A DNA stretch of 64,000 nt from positions 992,001 through 1,056,000 of the forward strand of contig OX465597.1 in assembly GCA_950022295.1 (NCBI GenBank). Reading direction: 5' to 3'. Within the stretch, counting starts at the first letter, position 1; each line of letters opens with the position of its first letter. Below the pieces are notes generated by a model. It was given only the letters and a program-made list of their open reading frames with translations. It did no database searches and was not told where the DNA came from. The position numbers and the translations under genes were made by a program. Below, piece after piece: positions 10,325 through 23,149 of this stretch. Source of the DNA: Bromus sterilis. Its lineage: Eukaryota > Streptophyta > Magnoliopsida > Poales > Poaceae.

Positions 10325-11150
10325 GTGATTTCCACCATTGACGAACCCCAGGGTGCATTTACGTGAAGGTCATCAGTCCTCGCACTTTTGGCCGATTCTG
10401 GCCTGTTTCATGGGCTATTAATCACCGTTTTGGGTCCCCGGAGTGATTTCCACCATTGACGAACCCCAGGGTGCATTTACGTGTCGGTCATCAACACTCG
10501 CAGTTTTGGCCGGTTATGGCCTGTTTCATGGGCTATTAATCACCGTTTTGGGTCCCCGGAGTGATTTCCACCATTGACGAACCCCAGGGTGCATTTACGT
10601 GTCGGTCATCAACACTCGCAGTTTTGGCCGATTCTGGCCTGTTTCATGGGCTATTAATCACCGTTTTGGGTCCCCGGAGTGATTTCCACCATTGACGAAC
10701 CCCAGGGTGCATTTACGTGCCGGTCATCAACACTCGCAGTTTTGGCCGGTTATGGCCTGTTTCATGGGCTATTAATCACCGTTTTGGGTCCCCGGAGTGA
10801 TTTCCACCATTGACGAACCCCAGGGTGCATTTACGTGCCGGTCATCAACACTCGCAGTTTTGGCCGATTCTGGCCTGTTTCATGGGCTATTAATCACCGT
10901 TTTGGTTCCCCGGAGTGATTTCCACCATTGACGAACCCCAGGGTGCATTTACGTGCCGGTCATCAACACTCGCAGTTTTCGCCGATTCTGGCCTGTTTCA
11001 TGGGCTATTAATCACCGTTTTGGTTCCCTGGAGTGATTTCCACCATTGACGAACCCCAGGGTGCATTTACGTGCCGGTCATCAACACTCGCAGTTTTGGC
11101 CGGTTATGGCCTGTTTCATGGGCTATTAATCACCGTTTTGGGTCCCCGGA
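10325..11150 (+). repeat. 826-bp, 7-monomer HOR D-Ta-Tb-A-B-C-A
   Basis: This is the clearest recurring HOR of the window. The same order is at 14559-15384, 21265-22090, 35394-36219, 36220-37045, 55417-56242 and 57890-58715. The length is exactly 7 x 118. Each copy starts with D and is followed by another D. Confidence 0.9.
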
Positions 11151-12798
11151 GTGATTTCCACAATTGACGAACCCCAGGGTGCATTTACGTGAAGGTCATC
11201 AGTCCTCGCACTTTTGGCCGATTCTGGCCTGTTTCATGGGCTATTAATCACCGTTTTGGGTCCCCGGAGTGATTTCCACCATTGACGAACCCCAGGGTGC
11301 ATTTACGTGTCGGTCATCACCACTCGCAGTTTTGGCCAGTTATGGCCTGTTTCATGGGCTATTAATCACCGTTTTGGGTCCCCGGAGTGATTTCCACCAT
11401 TGACGAACCCCAGGGTGCATTTACGTGCCGGTCATCAACACTCGCAGTTTTGGCCGATTCTGGCCTGTTTCATGGGCTATTAATCACCGTTTTGGTTCCC
11501 CGGAGTGATTTCCACCATTGACGAACCCCAGGGTGCATTTACGTGCCGGTCATCAACACTCGCAGTTTTCGCCGATTCTGGCCTGTTTCATGGGCTATTA
11601 ATCACCGTTTTGGGTCCCAGAGTGATTTCCACCATTGACGAACCCCAGGGTGCATTTACGTGCCGGTCATCAACACTCGCAGTTTTGGCCGGTTATGGCC
11701 TGTTTCATGGGCTATTAATCACCGTTTTGGGTCCCCGGAGTGATTTCCACAATTGACGAACCCCAGGGTGCATTTACGTGAAGGTCATCAGTCCTCGCAC
11801 TTTTGGCCGATTCTGGCCTATTTCATGGGCTATTAATCACCGTTTTGGGTCCCCGGAGTGATTTCCACCATTGACGAACCCCAGGGTGCATTTACGTGTC
11901 GGTCATCACCACTCGCAGTTTTGGCCGGTTATGGCCTGTTTCATGGGCTATTAATCACCGTTTTGGGTCCCCGGAGTGATTTCCACCATTGACGAACCCC
12001 AGGGTGCATTTACTTCCGGTCATCAACACTCGCAGTTTTGGCCGATTCTGGCCTGTTTCATGGGCTATTAATCACCGTTTTGGGTTCCCGGAGTGATTTC
12101 CACCATTGATGAACCCAGGGTGCATTTACTTCCGGTCATCAACACTCGCAGTTTTGGCCGATTCTGGCCTGTTTCATGGGCTATTAATCACCGTTTTGGG
12201 TCCCCGGAGTGATTTCCACCATTGACGAACCCCAGGGTGCATTTACGTGCCGGTCATCAACACTCGCAGTTTTGGCCGGTTATGGCCTGTTTCATGGGCT
12301 ATTAATCACCGTTTTGGGTCCCCGGAGTGATTTCCACCATTGACGAACCCCAGGGTGCATTTACGTGCCGGTCATCAACACTCGCAGTTTTCGCCGATTC
12401 TGGCCTGTTTCATGGGCTATTAATCACCGTTTTGGTTCCCTGGAGTGATTTCCACCATTGACGAACCCCAGGGTGCATTTACGTGCCGGTCATCAACACT
12501 CGCAGTTTTGGCCGATTCTGGCCTGTTTCATGGGCTATTAATCACCGTTTTGGTTCCCCGGAGTGATTTCCACCATTGACGAACCCCAGGGTGCATTTAC
12601 GTGAAGGTCATCAGTCCTCGCACTTTTGGCCGATTCTGGCCTGTTTCATGGGCTATTAATCACCGTTTTGGTTCCCTGGAGTGATTTCCACCATTGACGA
12701 ACCCCAGGGTGCATTTACGTGCCGGTCATCAACACTCGCAGTTTTGGCCGATTCTGGCCTGTTTCATGGGCTATTAATCACCGTTTTGGTTCCCCGGA
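11151..12798 (+). repeat. Left-domain HOR copy, D-E'-B-H-A-D-E-F-G-A-C-B-D*-B
   Basis: Fourteen monomers run from 11151 to 12798. The first twelve keep the left-domain order. D* at 12563 lacks 12A and ends with 115T, a D left half on a C-like end. The D at 11740 has a private GGCCTATTTCAT (81A). This is the last H- and E-bearing stretch before 37.1 kb. Confidence 0.87.
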
Positions 12799-13972
12799 GT
12801 GATTTCCACCATTGACGAACCCCAGGGTGCATTTACTTCCGGTCATCAACACTCGCAGTTTTGGCCGATTCTGGCCTGTTTCATGGGCTATTAATCACCG
12901 TTTTGGGTTCCCGGAGTGATTTCCACCATTGATGAACCCAGGGTGCATTTACTTCCGGTCATCAACACTCGCAGTTTTGGCCGATTCTGGCCTGTTTCAT
13001 GGGCTATTAATCACCGTTTTGGGTCCCCGGAGTGATTTCCACCATTGACGAACCCCAGGGTGCATTTACGTGCCGGTCATCAACACTCGCAGTTTTGGCC
13101 GATTCTGGCCTGTTTCATGGGCTATTAATCACCGTTTTGGGTCCCCGGAGTGATTTCCACCATTGACGAACCCCAGGGTACATTTACGTGCCGGTCATCA
13201 ACACTCGCAGTTTTGGCCGGTTATGGCCTGTTTCATGGGCTATTAATCACCGTTTTGGGTCCCCGGAGTGATTTCCACCATTGACGAACCCCAGGGTGCA
13301 TTTACGTGCCGGTCATCAACACTCGCAGTTTTGGCCGATTCTGGCCTGTTTCATGGGCTATTAATCACCGTTTTGGTTCCCCGGAGTGATTTCCACCATT
13401 GACGAACCCCAGGGTGCATTTACTTCCGGTCATCAACACTCGCAGTTTTGGCCGATTCTGGCCTGTTTCATGGGCTATTAATCACCGTTTTGGGTTCCCG
13501 GAGTGATTTCCACCATTGATGAACCCAGGGTGCATTTACTTCCGGTCATCAACACTCGCAGTTTTGGCCGATTCTGGCCTGTTTCATGGGCTATTAATCA
13601 CCGTTTTGGGTCCCCGGAGTGATTTCCACCATTGACGAACCCCAGGGTGCATTTACGTGCCGGTCATCAACACTCGCAGTTTTGGCCGATTCTGGCCTGT
13701 TTCATGGGCTATTAATCACCGTTTTGGGTCCCCGGAGTGATTTCCACCATTGACGAACCCCAGGGTACATTTACGTGCCGGTCATCAACACTCGCAGTTT
13801 TGGCCGGTTATGGCCTGTTTCATGGGCTATTAATCACCGTTTTGGGTCCCCGGAGTGATTTCCACCATTGACGAACCCCAGGGTGCATTTACGTGCCGGT
13901 CATCAACACTCGCAGTTTTGGCCGATTCTGGCCTGTTTCATGGGCTATTAATCACCGTTTTGGTTCCCCGGA
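12799..13972 (+). repeat. 587-bp, 5-monomer tandem duplication F-G-b-J-B
   Basis: Unit 1 is 12799-13385 and unit 2 is 13386-13972. Lengths sum as 117 + 116 + 3 x 118. No difference was seen between the units. The J monomers are at 13150 and 13737. Confidence 0.92.
13150..13267 (+). repeat. J-type monomer (31A)
   Basis: This is an A-core monomer with GGGTACATTT instead of GGGTGCATTT. All copies lie between 13.1 and 34.7 kb, nearly always just after a b monomer; the 17503 and 23622 copies follow B instead. Confidence 0.93.
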
Positions 13973-15384
13973 GTGATTTCCACCATTGACGAACCCCAGG
14001 GTGCATTTACGTGCCGGTCATCAACACTCGCAGTTTTCGCCGATTCTGGCCTGTTTCATGGGCTATTAATCACCGTTTTGGTTCCCCGGAGTGATTTCCA
14101 CCATTGACGAACCCCAGGGTGCATTTACGTGCCGGTCATCAACACTCGCAGTTTTGGCCGATTCTGGCCTGTTTCATGGGCTATTAATCACCGTTTTGGT
14201 TCCCCGGAGTGATTTCCACCATTGACGAACCCAGTGCATTTACGTGCCGGTCATCAACACTCGCAGTTTTGGCCGATTCTGGCCTGTTTCATGGGCTATT
14301 AATCACCGTTTTGGGTCCCAGAGTGATTTCCACCATTGACGAACCCCAGGGTGCATTTACGTGCCGGTCATCAACACTCGCAGTTTTGGCCGGTTATGGC
14401 CTGTTTCATGGGCTATTAATCACCGTTTTGGGTCCCCGGAGTGATTTCCACAATTGACGAACCACAGGGTGCATTTACGTGCCGGTCATCAACACTCGCA
14501 GTTTTGGCCGGTTATGGCCTGTTTCATGGGCTATTAATCAACGTTTTGGGTCCCCGGAGTGATTTCCACCATTGACGAACCCAAGGGTGCATTTACGTGA
14601 AGGTCATCAGTCCTCGCACTTTTGGCCGATTCTGGCCTGTTTCATGGGCTATTAATCACCGTTTTGGGTCCCCGGAGTGATTTCCACCATTGACGAACCC
14701 CAGGGTGCATTTACGTGTCGGTCATCAACACTCGCAGTTTTGGCCGGTTATGGCCTGTTTCATGGGCTATTAATCACCGTTTTGGGTCCCCGGAGTGATT
14801 TCCACCATTGACGAACCCCAGGGTGCATTTACGTGTCGGTCATCAACACTCGCAGTTTTGGCCGATTCTGGCCTGTTTCATGGGCTATTAATCACCGTTT
14901 TGGGTCCCCGGAGTGATTTCCACCATTGACGAACCCCAGGGTGCATTTACGTGCCGGTCATCAACACTCGCAGTTTTGGCCGGTTATGGCCTGTTTCATG
15001 GGCTATTAATCACCGTTTTGGGTCCCCGGAGTGATTTCCACCATTGACGAACCCCAGGGTGCATTTACGTGCCGGTCATCAACACTCGCAGTTTTGGCCG
15101 ATTCTGGCCTGTTTCATGGGCTATTAATCACCGTTTTGGTTCCCCGGAGTGATTTCCACCATTGACGAACCCCAGGGTGCATTTACGTGCCGGTCATCAA
15201 CACTCGCAGTTTTCGCCGATTCTGGCCTGTTTCATGGGCTATTAATCACCGTTTTGGTTCCCTGGAGTGATTTCCACCATTGACGAACCCCAGGGTGCAT
15301 TTACGTGCCGGTCATCAACACTCGCAGTTTTGGCCGGTTATGGCCTGTTTCATGGGCTATTAATCACCGTTTTGGGTCCCCGGA
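13973..15384 (+). repeat. c-B-I-A-K cassette followed by 826-bp HOR
   Basis: Monomers start at 13973 (c), 14091 (B), 14209 (I), 14323 (A) and 14441 (K), then D at 14559 opens the 7-monomer HOR to 15384. The D at 14559 has GAACCCAAGG. The same c-B-I-A-K-D series recurs at 19385, 20679 and 34808. The stretch 13181-14981 matches 18593-20393 at offset 5,412. Confidence 0.88.
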
Positions 15385-17030
15385 GTGATTTCCACCATTG
15401 ACGAACCCCAGGGTGCATTTACGTGAAGGTCATCAGTCCTCGCACTTTTGGCCGATTCTGGCCTGTTTCATGGGCTATTAATCACCGTTTTGGGTCCCCG
15501 GAGTGATTTCCACCATTGACGAACCCCAGGGTGCATTTACGTGTCGGTCATCAACACTCGCAGTTTTGGCCGGTTATGGCCTGTTTCATGGGCTATTAAT
15601 CACCGTTTTGGGTCCCCGGAGTGATTTCCACCATTGACGAACCCCAGGGTGCATTTACGTGTCGGTCATCAACACTCGCAGTTTTGGCCGATTCTGGCCT
15701 GTTTCATGGGCTATTAATCACCGTTTTGGGTCCCCGGAGTGATTTCCACCATTGACGAACCCCAGGGTGCATTTACGTGCCGGTCATCAACACTCGCAGT
15801 TTTGGCCGGTTATGGCCTGTTTCATGGGCTATTAATCACCGTTTTGGGTCCCCGGAGTGATTTCCACCATTGACGAACCCCAGGGTGCATTTACTTCCGG
15901 TCATCAACACTCGCAGTTTTGGCCGGTTATGGCCTGTTTCATGGGCTATTAATCACCGTTTTGGGTTCCCGGAGTGATTTCCACCATTGATGAACCCAGG
16001 GTGCATTTACTTCCGGTCATCAACACTCGCAGTTTTGGCCGATTCTGGCCTGTTTCATGGGCTATTAATCACCGTTTTGGGTCCCCGGAGTGATTTCCAC
16101 CATTGACGAACCCCAGGGTGCATTTACGTGCCGGTCATCAACACTCGCAGTTTTGGCCGATTCTGGCCTGTTTCATGGGCTATTAATCACCGTTTTGGGT
16201 CCCCGGAGTGATTTCCACCATTGACGAACCCCAGGGTGCATTTACGTGCCGGTCATCAACACTCGCAGTTTTCGCCGATTCTGGCCTGTTTCATGGGCTA
16301 TTAATCACCGTTTTGGTTCCCTGGAGTGATTTCCACCATTGACGAACCCCAGGGTGCATTTACGTGCCGGTCATCAACACTCGCAGTTTTGGCCGATTCT
16401 GGCCTGTTTCATGGGCTATTAATCACCGTTTTGGTTCCCCGGAGTGATTTCCACCATTGACGAACCCCAGGGTGCATTTACGTGCCGGTCATCAACACTC
16501 GCAGTTTTCGCCGATTCTGGCCTGTTTCATGGGCTATTAATCACCGTTTTGGTTCCCTGGAGTGATTTCCACCATTGACGAACCCCAGGGTGCATTTACG
16601 TGCCGGTCATCAACACTCGCAGTTTTGGCCGATTCTGGCCTGTTTCATGGGCTATTAATCACCGTTTTGGTTCCCCGGAGTGATTTCCACCATTGACGAA
16701 CCCCAGGGTGCATTTACTTCCGGTCATCAACACTCGCAGTTTTGGCCGATTCTGGCCTGTTTCATGGGCTATTAATCACCGTTTTGGGTTCCCGGAGTGA
16801 TTTCCACCATTGATGAACCCAGGGTGCATTTACTTCCGGTCATCAACACTCGCAGTTTTGGCCGATTCTGGCCTGTTTCATGGGCTATTAATCACCGTTT
16901 TGGGTCCCCGGAGTGATTTCCACCATTGACGAACCCCAGGGTGCATTTACGTGCCGGTCATCAACACTCGCAGTTTTGGCCGGTTATGGCCTGTTTCATG
17001 GGCTATTAATCACCGTTTTGGGTCCCCGGA
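15385..17030 (+). repeat. HOR segment D-Ta-Tb-A-F-G-b-C-B-C-B-F-G-A
   Basis: Fourteen monomers. Up to about 16,480 the segment matches 20.4-23.2 kb at offset 6,706, except that F at 15857 has a GGTTATGG core where its partner at 22563 has GATTCTGG. That isolated two-base core swap looks like a short conversion tract. No gene is present. Confidence 0.85.
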
Positions 17031-18092
17031 GTGATTTCCACCATTGACGAACCCCAGGGTGCATTTACGTGTCGGTCATCAACACTCGCAGTTTTGGCCG
17101 GTTATGGCCTGTTTCATGGGCTATTAATCACCGTTTTGGGTCCCCGGAGTGATTTCCACCATTGACGAACCCCAGGGTGCATTTACGTGTCGGTCATCAA
17201 CACTCGCAGTTTTGGCCGATTCTGGCCTGTTTCATGGGCTATTAATCACCGTTTTGGGTCCCCGGAGTGATTTCCACCATTGACGAACCCCAGGGTGCAT
17301 TTACGTGCCGGTCATCAACACTCGCAGTTTTGGCCGGTTATGGCCTGTTTCATGGGCTATTAATCACCGTTTTGGGTCCCCGGAGTGATTTCCACCATTG
17401 ACGAACCCCAGGGTGCATTTACGTGCCGGTCATCAACACTCGCAGTTTTGGCCGATTCTGGCCTGTTTCATGGGCTATTAATCACCGTTTTGGTTCCCCG
17501 GAGTGATTTCCACCATTGACGAACCCCAGGGTACATTTACGTGCCGGTCATCAACACTCGCAGTTTTGGCCGGTTATGGCCTGTTTCATGGGCTATTAAT
17601 CACCGTTTTGGGTCCCCGGAGTGATTTCCACCATTGACGAACCCCAGGGTGCATTTACGTGTCGGTCATCAACACTCGCAGTTTTGGCCGGTTATGGCCT
17701 GTTTCATGGGCTATTAATCACCGTTTTGGGTCCCCGGAGTGATTTCCACCATTGACGAACCCCAGGGTGCATTTACGTGTCGGTCATCAACACTCGCAGT
17801 TTTGGCCGATTCTGGCCTGTTTCATGGGCTATTAATCACCGTTTTGGGTCCCCGGAGTGATTTCCACCATTGACGAACCCCAGGGTGCATTTACGTGCCG
17901 GTCATCAACACTCGCAGTTTTGGCCGGTTATGGCCTGTTTCATGGGCTATTAATCACCGTTTTGGGTCCCCGGAGTGATTTCCACCATTGACGAACCCCA
18001 GGGTGCATTTACGTGCCGGTCATCAACACTCGCAGTTTTGGCCGATTCTGGCCTGTTTCATGGGCTATTAATCACCGTTTTGGTTCCCCGGA
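17031..18092 (+). repeat. 590-bp, 5-monomer duplication Ta-Tb-A-B-J
   Basis: Unit 1 is 17031-17620 (exactly 5 x 118). Unit 2 starts at 17621 and runs Ta-Tb-A-B to 18092, then continues with C instead of J. The whole arrangement is repeated at 23150-24211, offset 6,119. Confidence 0.9.
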
Positions 18093-19030
18093 GTGATTTC
18101 CACCATTGACGAACCCCAGGGTGCATTTACGTGCCGGTCATCAACACTCGCAGTTTTCGCCGATTCTGGCCTGTTTCATGGGCTATTAATCACCGTTTTG
18201 GTTCCCTGGAGTGATTTCCACCATTGACGAACCCCAGGGTGCATTTACTTCCGGTCATCAACACTCGCAGTTTTGGCCGATTCTGGCCTGTTTCATGGGC
18301 TATTAATCACCGTTTTGGGTTCCCGGAGTGATTTCCACCATTGATGAACCCAGGGTGCATTTACTTCCGGTCATCAACACTCGCAGTTTTGGCCGATTCT
18401 GGCCTGTTTCATGGGCTATTAATCACCGTTTTGGGTCCCCGGAGTGATTTCCACCATTGACGAACCCCAGGGTGCATTTACGTGCCGGTCATCAACACTC
18501 GCAGTTTTGGCCGATTCTGGCCTGTTTCATGGGCTATTAATCACCGTTTTGGTTCCCCGGAGTGATTTCCACCATTGACGAACCCCTGGGTGCATTTACG
18601 TGCCGGTCATCAACACTCGCAGTTTTGGCCGGTTATGGCCTGTTTCATGGGCTATTAATCACCGTTTTGGGTCCCCGGAGTGATTTCCACCATTGACGAA
18701 CCCCAGGGTGCATTTACGTGCCGGTCATCAACACTCGCAGTTTTGGCCGATTCTGGCCTGTTTCATGGGCTATTAATCACCGTTTTGGTTCCCCGGAGTG
18801 ATTTCCACCATTGACGAACCCCAGGGTGCATTTACTTCCGGTCATCAACACTCGCAGTTTTGGCCGATTCTGGCCTGTTTCATGGGCTATTAATCACCGT
18901 TTTGGGTTCCCGGAGTGATTTCCACCATTGATGAACCCAGGGTGCATTTACTTCCGGTCATCAACACTCGCAGTTTTGGCCGATTCTGGCCTGTTTCATG
19001 GGCTATTAATCACCGTTTTGGGTCCCCGGA
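18093..19030 (+). repeat. HOR segment C-F-G-B-A-B-F-G
   Basis: Eight monomers start at 18093, 18211, 18328, 18444, 18562, 18680, 18798 and 18915. The A at 18562 has a private CCCCTGGGTGC. No gene is present. Confidence 0.86.
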
Positions 19031-21618
19031 GTGATTTCCACCATTGACGAACCCCAGGGTGCATTTACGTGCCGGTCATCAACACTCGCAGTTTTGGCCG
19101 ATTCTGGCCTGTTTCATGGGCTATTAATCACCGTTTTGGGTCCCCGGAGTGATTTCCACCATTGACGAACCCCAGGGTACATTTACGTGCCGGTCATCAA
19201 CACTCGCAGTTTTGGCCGGTTATGGCCTGTTTCATGGGCTATTAATCACCGTTTTGGGTCCCCGGAGTGATTTCCACCATTGACGAACCCCAGGGTGCAT
19301 TTACGTGCCGGTCATCAACACTCGCAGTTTTGGCCGATTCTGGCCTGTTTCATGGGCTATTAATCACCGTTTTGGTTCCCCGGAGTGATTTCCACCATTG
19401 ACGAACCCCAGGGTGCATTTACGTGCCGGTCATCAACACTCGCAGTTTTCGCCGATTCTGGCCTGTTTCATGGGCTATTAATCACCGTTTTGGTTCCCCG
19501 GAGTGATTTCCACCATTGACGAACCCCAGGGTGCATTTACGTGCCGGTCATCAACACTCGCAGTTTTGGCCGATTCTGGCCTGTTTCATGGGCTATTAAT
19601 CACCGTTTTGGTTCCCCGGAGTGATTTCCACCATTGACGAACCCAGTGCATTTACGTGCCGGTCATCAACACTCGCAGTTTTGGCCGATTCTGGCCTGTT
19701 TCATGGGCTATTAATCACCGTTTTGGGTCCCAGAGTGATTTCCACCATTGACGAACCCCAGGGTGCATTTACGTGCCGGTCATCAACACTCGCAGTTTTG
19801 GCCGGTTATGGCCTGTTTCATGGGCTATTAATCACCGTTTTGGGTCCCCGGAGTGATTTCCACAATTGACGAACCACAGGGTGCATTTACGTGCCGGTCA
19901 TCAACACTCGCAGTTTTGGCCGGTTATGGCCTGTTTCATGGGCTATTAATCAACGTTTTGGGTCCCCGGAGTGATTTCCACCATTGACGAACCCAAGGGT
20001 GCATTTACGTGAAGGTCATCAGTCCTCGCACTTTTGGCCGATTCTGGCCTGTTTCATGGGCTATTAATCACCGTTTTGGGTCCCCGGAGTGATTTCCACC
20101 ATTGACGAACCCCAGGGTGCATTTACGTGTCGGTCATCAACACTCGCAGTTTTGGCCGGTTATGGCCTGTTTCATGGGCTATTAATCACCGTTTTGGGTC
20201 CCCGGAGTGATTTCCACCATTGACGAACCCCAGGGTGCATTTACGTGTCGGTCATCAACACTCGCAGTTTTGGCCGATTCTGGCCTGTTTCATGGGCTAT
20301 TAATCACCGTTTTGGGTCCCCGGAGTGATTTCCACCATTGACGAACCCCAGGGTGCATTTACGTGCCGGTCATCAACACTCGCAGTTTTGGCCGATTCTG
20401 GCCTGTTTCATGGGCTATTAATCACCGTTTTGGGTCCCCGGAGTGATTTCCACCATTGACGAACCCCAGGGTACATTTACGTGCCGGTCATCAACACTCG
20501 CAGTTTTGGCCGGTTATGGCCTGTTTCATGGGCTATTAATCACCGTTTTGGGTCCCCGGAGTGATTTCCACCATTGACGAACCCCAGGGTGCATTTACGT
20601 GCCGGTCATCAACACTCGCAGTTTTGGCCGATTCTGGCCTGTTTCATGGGCTATTAATCACCGTTTTGGTTCCCCGGAGTGATTTCCACCATTGACGAAC
20701 CCCAGGGTGCATTTACGTGCCGGTCATCAACACTCGCAGTTTTCGCCGATTCTGGCCTGTTTCATGGGCTATTAATCACCGTTTTGGTTCCCCGGAGTGA
20801 TTTCCACCATTGACGAACCCCAGGGTGCATTTACGTGCCGGTCATCAACACTCGCAGTTTTGGCCGATTCTGGCCTGTTTCATGGGCTATTAATCACCGT
20901 TTTGGTTCCCCGGAGTGATTTCCACCATTGACGAACCCAGTGCATTTACGTGCCGGTCATCAACACTCGCAGTTTTGGCCGATTCTGGCCTGTTTCATGG
21001 GCTATTAATCACCGTTTTGGGTCCCAGAGTGATTTCCACCATTGACGAACCCCAGGGTGCATTTACGTGCCGGTCATCAACACTCGCAGTTTTGGCCGGT
21101 TATGGCCTGTTTCATGGGCTATTAATCACCGTTTTGGGTCCCCGGAGTGATTTCCACAATTGACGAACCACAGGGTGCATTTACGTGCCGGTCATCAACA
21201 CTCGCAGTTTTGGCCGGTTATGGCCTGTTTCATGGGCTATTAATCAACGTTTTGGGTCCCCGGAGTGATTTCCACCATTGACGAACCCAAGGGTGCATTT
21301 ACGTGAAGGTCATCAGTCCTCGCACTTTTGGCCGATTCTGGCCTGTTTCATGGGCTATTAATCACCGTTTTGGGTCCCCGGAGTGATTTCCACCATTGAC
21401 GAACCCCAGGGTGCATTTACGTGTCGGTCATCAACACTCGCAGTTTTGGCCGGTTATGGCCTGTTTCATGGGCTATTAATCACCGTTTTGGGTCCCCGGA
21501 GTGATTTCCACCATTGACGAACCCCAGGGTGCATTTACGTGTCGGTCATCAACACTCGCAGTTTTGGCCGATTCTGGCCTGTTTCATGGGCTATTAATCA
21601 CCGTTTTGGGTCCCCGGA
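19031..21618 (+). repeat. 1,294-bp, 11-monomer tandem duplication
   Basis: Unit 1 is 19031-20324 and unit 2 is 20325-21618, each b-J-B-c-B-I-A-K-D-Ta-Tb. Checks at offset 1,294: J 19149/20443, I 19621/20915, K 19853/21147, D 19971/21265. Both D monomers keep GAACCCAAGG. The match ends near 20,393 against 21,687, where b meets A. Confidence 0.92.
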
Positions 21619-23149
21619 GTGATTTCCACCATTGACGAACCCCAGGGTGCATTTACGTGCCGGTCATCAACACTCGCAGTTTTGGCCGGTTATGGCCTGT
21701 TTCATGGGCTATTAATCACCGTTTTGGGTCCCCGGAGTGATTTCCACCATTGACGAACCCCAGGGTGCATTTACGTGCCGGTCATCAACACTCGCAGTTT
21801 TGGCCGATTCTGGCCTGTTTCATGGGCTATTAATCACCGTTTTGGTTCCCCGGAGTGATTTCCACCATTGACGAACCCCAGGGTGCATTTACGTGCCGGT
21901 CATCAACACTCGCAGTTTTCGCCGATTCTGGCCTGTTTCATGGGCTATTAATCACCGTTTTGGTTCCCTGGAGTGATTTCCACCATTGACGAACCCCAGG
22001 GTGCATTTACGTGCCGGTCATCAACACTCGCAGTTTTGGCCGGTTATGGCCTGTTTCATGGGCTATTAATCACCGTTTTGGGTCCCCGGAGTGATTTCCA
22101 CCATTGACGAACCCCAGGGTGCATTTACGTGAAGGTCATCAGTCCTCGCACTTTTGGCCGATTCTGGCCTGTTTCATGGGCTATTAATCACCGTTTTGGG
22201 TCCCCGGAGTGATTTCCACCATTGACGAACCCCAGGGTGCATTTACGTGTCGGTCATCAACACTCGCAGTTTTGGCCGGTTATGGCCTGTTTCATGGGCT
22301 ATTAATCACCGTTTTGGGTCCCCGGAGTGATTTCCACCATTGACGAACCCCAGGGTGCATTTACGTGTCGGTCATCAACACTCGCAGTTTTGGCCGATTC
22401 TGGCCTGTTTCATGGGCTATTAATCACCGTTTTGGGTCCCCGGAGTGATTTCCACCATTGACGAACCCCAGGGTGCATTTACGTGCCGGTCATCAACACT
22501 CGCAGTTTTGGCCGGTTATGGCCTGTTTCATGGGCTATTAATCACCGTTTTGGGTCCCCGGAGTGATTTCCACCATTGACGAACCCCAGGGTGCATTTAC
22601 TTCCGGTCATCAACACTCGCAGTTTTGGCCGATTCTGGCCTGTTTCATGGGCTATTAATCACCGTTTTGGGTTCCCGGAGTGATTTCCACCATTGATGAA
22701 CCCAGGGTGCATTTACTTCCGGTCATCAACACTCGCAGTTTTGGCCGATTCTGGCCTGTTTCATGGGCTATTAATCACCGTTTTGGGTCCCCGGAGTGAT
22801 TTCCACCATTGACGAACCCCAGGGTGCATTTACGTGCCGGTCATCAACACTCGCAGTTTTGGCCGATTCTGGCCTGTTTCATGGGCTATTAATCACCGTT
22901 TTGGGTCCCCGGAGTGATTTCCACCATTGACGAACCCCAGGGTGCATTTACGTGCCGGTCATCAACACTCGCAGTTTTCGCCGATTCTGGCCTGTTTCAT
23001 GGGCTATTAATCACCGTTTTGGTTCCCTGGAGTGATTTCCACCATTGACGAACCCCAGGGTGCATTTACGTGCCGGTCATCAACACTCGCAGTTTTGGCC
23101 GATTCTGGCCTGTTTCATGGGCTATTAATCACCGTTTTGGTTCCCCGGA
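21619..23149 (+). repeat. HOR segment A-B-C-A-D-Ta-Tb-A-F-G-b-C-B
   Basis: Thirteen monomers run from 21619 to 23149; the first four finish the 826-bp HOR begun at 21265. The order matches 14.9-16.5 kb at offset 6,706 and diverges at about 23,190. No gene is present. Confidence 0.86.

Larger units (their letters stand above)
1..12798 (+). other. Left HOR domain (H/D/E-rich)
   Basis: This domain is marked by H monomers at 91, 1739, 2210, 3858, 4919, 5742 and 11505 and by E monomers (42T plus 52C). J, L, M, N and O types are absent. The prevailing order is D-E-F-G-A-C-B-C-A-D-E'-B-H-A (E' has 70-75 as AGTTAT), 14 monomers or 1,648 bp, seen as the spacing 91 to 1739 and 2210 to 3858. The edge at about 12.8 kb is gradual: I and K monomers, typical of the next domain, already appear from 9271. 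No gene or unique sequence is present. Confidence 0.8.
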
